Shown piece after piece: positions 59,201 to 64,000 of a stretch of 64,000 nucleotides of DNA (the stretch's first letter is position 1; each line of letters begins with the position of its first letter). The DNA lies in the NCBI RefSeq assembly GCF_958298935.1, contig NC_084938.1, forward strand, positions 28,129,501 to 28,193,500. Reading direction: 5' to 3'. The position numbers and the translations under genes are program-made. The notes under the pieces were generated by a model. The model saw only the letters and a list, made by a program, of their open reading frames with translations. It had not been told where the DNA came from and ran no database searches. This stretch comes from Phragmites australis (Eukaryota > Streptophyta > Magnoliopsida > Poales > Poaceae).

Positions 59201-60568
59201 TGTCGGTGTATCAGGAACCGAGGGTCCCCGAATCCTGAGGCTAGGCCAGCAATCCACCACATGGCGCCATCCCGCGGAGTCTCTCCCGCAAGGTGAAAAA
59301 GATCGAGTCCCGGGAGAGGGCGCTCGGGGCCACAGTCGGTGGCCCCCGAAGTACCCTAGTTCCCCGATGATCCACGAAATATAGGTACCGGGAAGAAAGT
59401 TCTCGGGAAGGTGTACGGTGACCTCCGAGCACCCAAGTCCCCCGACGACTAGGAAAGCTAAGTACCGGGAGAAACGTGCCCGTGTCGCTAGCGGTGGCCC
59501 CTGGGCACCCAAGTATCTCGAGGACCCACCGAAGGAAGTTCCGGAAGAGAGTGCTCGGGGCTGCGTGCAGCAGCCCCCGAGCACTCGGTTACCCGAGGAT
59601 CCGTACAAGTGTGCCCGGGAGAGAGTGCTCGGGGAGCTTAACAGTACCCCCGAGCACTCGGTACCCCGACGACCCAGGGAGCCCCCTGGTAGTGGCCCCC
59701 GAGGGGCCCACCGATTAGGTGTCAGCCAGTTAAAGGCCCAAGGTCGTATTTAAAGAGCGTGCGTGGCCTGTCACCTCCAATTGCTCCCGCCGCGCTCAGC
59801 GTCAGTTCCTGCCATGTTCTGGCAGAGGGGCGTGGGGTTATTAATTGCACGGGTCCCATCCCGTGCCATCTGGCCCGTCTCGGGATAACGTCGTAAGGGC
59901 CGAGGCGTTCCGTCTGCCGCGCTGCTGTGGCAGGGGAACAAGACAGGGCGGGCACGCCGGGTCGCTCTGCGGCTGCCCGGTGGGCCCTCTCCACGGCGCC
60001 AGTTGACAGTGCATTTTATGGTGACGGATGACCGGGCGTGCGACGCATTTTCCACCCCCGGTCACTTCGCCCAGAGAAAATGATGACGCCCTTCCCATTT
60101 ATGGTGTCTTGGAACTCGTGCTCCCCCTCCCGTTCGGGGCACGCTGCTGCCGATGGGTATTTAAAGCCACCGGCGGCAAAAAAAAAAGAAGAGAGCTGAG
60201 TAGTGTGGAAAAAACACAGCACAAGAGAAACAACGGCTGAGAAGTGAACAACACGAGACATGCTGAAGAACAAAGAGCTCCAGGCTCTAAGATAGACCAA
60301 CATTCTTGTAACCAGCAACATCCTTGAGGGACTTCCTCAGGACATTTATAGTATCTATATAGGAGTAGGGTGTTACGCCCCCACGCGGCCCGAACCTGTC
60401 TAAACACCAGTGCATTTACTCCTTTCCGTATTAGATCATTCCGCACCGCCGGCCATCGTATTCATACCCATTTATTTCTCAGACGAACATATTCAGTATC
60501 ATCCCTCCGGCCGAATCTCTAAAAAGGGGTCCCTCAGGATCCCTGCGACAGGAGTTCACCCTCCGACA
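59201..60568 (+). repeat. 3' LTR of gypsy element
   Basis: Starts TGTCGGTGTATCAGGAACCG and ends CCCTCCGACA; TGTCGG/CCGACA are inverted tips. A TATA-like tatttaaag lies at about 60158-60166. Repeated cccgagcactcgg-type phrases occur at 59576-59690. These features match long LTRs of grass gypsy elements and set the plus orientation. No second LTR was seen in the window. Confidence 0.8.
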
Positions 60569-60837
60569 TACCCATTACATAAGTTTGCATTTTCCAATCA
60601 GGAATAATAAAATTGCCCAATGTAGATGTATAAGATTTTCAGTCGGACCTAACCTAAATTCTAAAATCATTTTTATTATTTTTTAAAATAAATAATTGTA
60701 AATATATGTATCTGTGTTGAAAAAATAGAGATGATGTACCCTAATATTACTCCTACCAAATCTACTATAGTCAACATATACTTTTAAGAGTTATCTACAA
60801 CAAAAACATAAAATGCACAAAAATATCCATATCTTAT
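60569..60837. other. AT-rich flank right of the LTR
   Basis: No gene recognised. The first five bases after the LTR are TACCC; the matching left copy of a target duplication was not found. Confidence 0.5.
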
Positions 60838-61190
60838 AATAAAAATATAAATATTAGATATGATAATATTAAGCATAACCTTTAGATATAGAAATATGGA
60901 TTAGTCATAGGAGTATTGCCGAACGAATACGTCGGAAAAGAGGTTGTAGTTTAATTTCAGATAGGATTTGAAAAAGGAGGAAAAGATTATCCACTAATTT
61001 TTTTTCTAATTTTTTATTTATTTATATTAGTAAAATGAGTATTATATCTATAGGCAGTAACGTGATTGGAGGATGAGAGTGGATGGTAAAATTGAATAAA
61101 TTATTTAAATTTTATAAATTTTTATTAAATGGAAGGAGGGTAGAAAGAAGAAATGATGTGAGAATCAACTTGTGTTTTATAAAGTAGAAA
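60838..61190. repeat. Dispersed repeat, copy 2
   Basis: Second copy of the roughly 350-bp repeat at 30023-30375, same orientation, clearly diverged. It ends about 500 bp upstream of the RPS25 start codon. Confidence 0.65.
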
Positions 61191-61588
61191 CTATTCTAAT
61201 ATCGCTTTCCATTTTTCTATTCGTCTTTAAAAAAACGTGCAAAATTCTATTTCAAAGACCAAGTGCGTGTGTGTTTAAACGGAAAGGAAACTTCAAGATA
61301 ATATTATAGTTGAGTACACGGACAATATCAGACAAGAAATACATAGGCACATGCCAAATGACACGACAAGCGAACATATCGAATATTGGCCCAGCTAATC
61401 TAAATTACAATGGAAAATTGGGAAAAAGAAGAAGAAAAATGAATGAACTGATTTCTTCGAGGGAGAACTGAAATGTGGTGGGGCCCCATGTCCATGTATC
61501 ACCCAAGGAAGTGGACCGTGCTCCATGCCCATCTACGGCTGCTGTGCCTCAGATGGAGATCGGACGGTCGAACCAGCGCCAACCTCGC

Positions 61589-61626
61589 TATATAGAGCCG
61601 CCCCACCTCTCACCACAAAACCCTAG
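61589..61626 (+). promoter_or_regulatory. RPS25 promoter: TATA box and telo-box
   Basis: TATATAG (61589-61595) is followed by AAAACCCTAG (61617-61626), a telo-box placed in the probable 5' UTR, 64 bp before the ATG. Same motif class as in the RPL10A promoter. Confidence 0.65.
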
Positions 61627-61689
61627 CGCCGGCGCCTCAGACTCCCCTCTACCCCCTTCGCTCTCTTCCCTCGCGCCGCCGCCACCGAG

Positions 61690-63042
<1,353 letters not shown>

Positions 63043-64000
63043 TGCCTTTGTTCGCCCCTCCCTGTAGGGGGAGGTCCTTTGCTTAAGAACAGTTGTCATC
63101 TTTGTCAAGTGTCTGCTATTGTTATGTTACTTGTGATGAAATCAGCATCTCTACATGACTGAAACATTTGAGAGATTTTGGGTATTAGTTTGGTACTATG
63201 CTGGTTTGCCTATTATTACAAATTACTTTGTCCCAATAGCTCATTTTGGCTGATGGATTCATGTTATGCTACCCTGAGTTGCCAAAGTTTTCCTATGGTG
63301 AAATGCCATGATAGCTTTTGAGGAAATATCTGGTGAAACTATTGTGACCGGCGACTGTCAAATGTGCATCTATCATGTTTCAGTTGAAACTCAACCATGG
63401 CGCGGTGTTATGCGTTGTGTTTGTTTCATGAACTGGTCTGAATGCCACTGAGCTGAATCGAGATCAGCTGCTGCAGTCTGAATCCACTTCTGCATTTTGT
63501 TTCATGCTCCCTTGTGCTTGACGTTAGGGAGCTCGTGTGCCCACGGTGGCTCTCAGTCGTTGGCAATTTGGCATTACGCCGCCGGTGGCCGGTGGTGTGG
63601 TTGCCTCCGGATTGGACGACTGTGTCACCAGTGTGAAGAATCACAAGATGATAATTCAGTTCATTCTTCGGTCTGCGTGTGTTTGTGCTCATATCATTCT
63701 GGGGTTTACAAAACATGGCTAGTCCCAATGTCAGACTAATTAATGTGGATCACCTGCGCGATCATGCATTTTGTTAACCCCTGGTTTCTGTCAATGAAGA
63801 TTAGAGTCCCCGGTCTTGCAATGCAGAATTGTGTTAACCCCCAACTAGGGACGTTCTGCATCTGGTTCTTGATGGGCAGCAGATTTGGAACAAAAACCAT
63901 CAGGAACCTGTTTGGCATGACACTGCTGGCTAGCATGCAAATGTAATGTGCTGAGTTGATGATGACAAGGAAGGTAGCGATGCTTATAGCCGACAAATCT
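63043..64000. other. RPS25 3' flank, no further gene seen
   Basis: 3' UTR followed by spacer. Frames at 63426-63728 (-) and 63497-63739 (+) overlap one another and have no recognisable domain. Confidence 0.5.

Larger units (their letters stand above)
55800..60568 (+). mobile_element. 3' portion of a Ty3/gypsy retrotransposon (Tat/RIRE2-like)
   Basis: The right end is a 1368-bp LTR (59201-60568) preceded by a purine-rich tract (gggcccgggggctgc). The body lacks gag and pol in this window and contains instead a long ORF on the opposite strand (56267-58668). An extra antisense ORF between pol and the 3' LTR is known in Tat-lineage grass elements, so the element reads left to right and is truncated on its 5' side, near the MMTAG2-like fragment. 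The left boundary is approximate. GC content is much higher than in the surroundings. Confidence 0.75.

Overview
This is a stretch of plant nuclear genome, most likely from a grass. Every coding gene is split by GT-AG introns, coding exons are GC-rich, and the intergenic and intronic DNA is full of plant transposons (Tourist-, Stowaway-, hAT- and CACTA-type elements, L1 LINEs, short and long LTR elements). The encoded proteins read as plant versions. No bacterial features (operons, CRISPR, ribosome binding sites) are present. Species cannot be fixed from sequence alone.

Layout, left to right. 1-3251 (+): last four exons of a histidine phosphotransfer protein. 3800-9700: transposon debris (a miniature LTR element, a Tourist-type MITE, a dead LINE). 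10400-14938 and 15692-21109 (+): a tandem pair of fatty acyl-CoA reductase genes with duplicated promoters; each copy has its own transposons in intron 2, and they share a near-identical exon block where copy A lacks an intron present in copy B. 22091-27546 (-): a URH1-type nucleoside hydrolase with a LINE, flanked by a target-site duplication, in intron 1. 28000-34380: gene-free repeats, including a solo-LTR-like element nested in a foldback element. 34862-36871 (+): ribosomal protein uL1 (RPL10A). 37781-39805 (-): a CML48-like penta-EF-hand protein, divergent from a decayed thioredoxin-fold pseudogene at 40386-42417 (+). 42909-43481 (+): an intronless LEA_2 protein. 44219-50340 (-): a 23-exon kinesin-5. 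52580-54378 (-): a VAMP727-type R-SNARE. 55070-55746 (-): fragment of an MMTAG2-like gene. About 55800-60568: 3' part of a Ty3/gypsy element with an intact antisense ORF. 61690-63042 (+): ribosomal protein eS25.

The genes are ordinary plant housekeeping or accessory genes and do not form a cluster with one purpose, apart from the reductase pair. The least routine signals are the exon-restricted homogenisation with precise intron loss in the reductase pair, two GC-AG introns, the intact antisense retroelement ORF, and several transposons whose exact ends and target-site duplications can be read. I did not find a convincing undescribed multi-gene system. All exon joins below were checked by hand for reading phase, but no alignment or database search was run.
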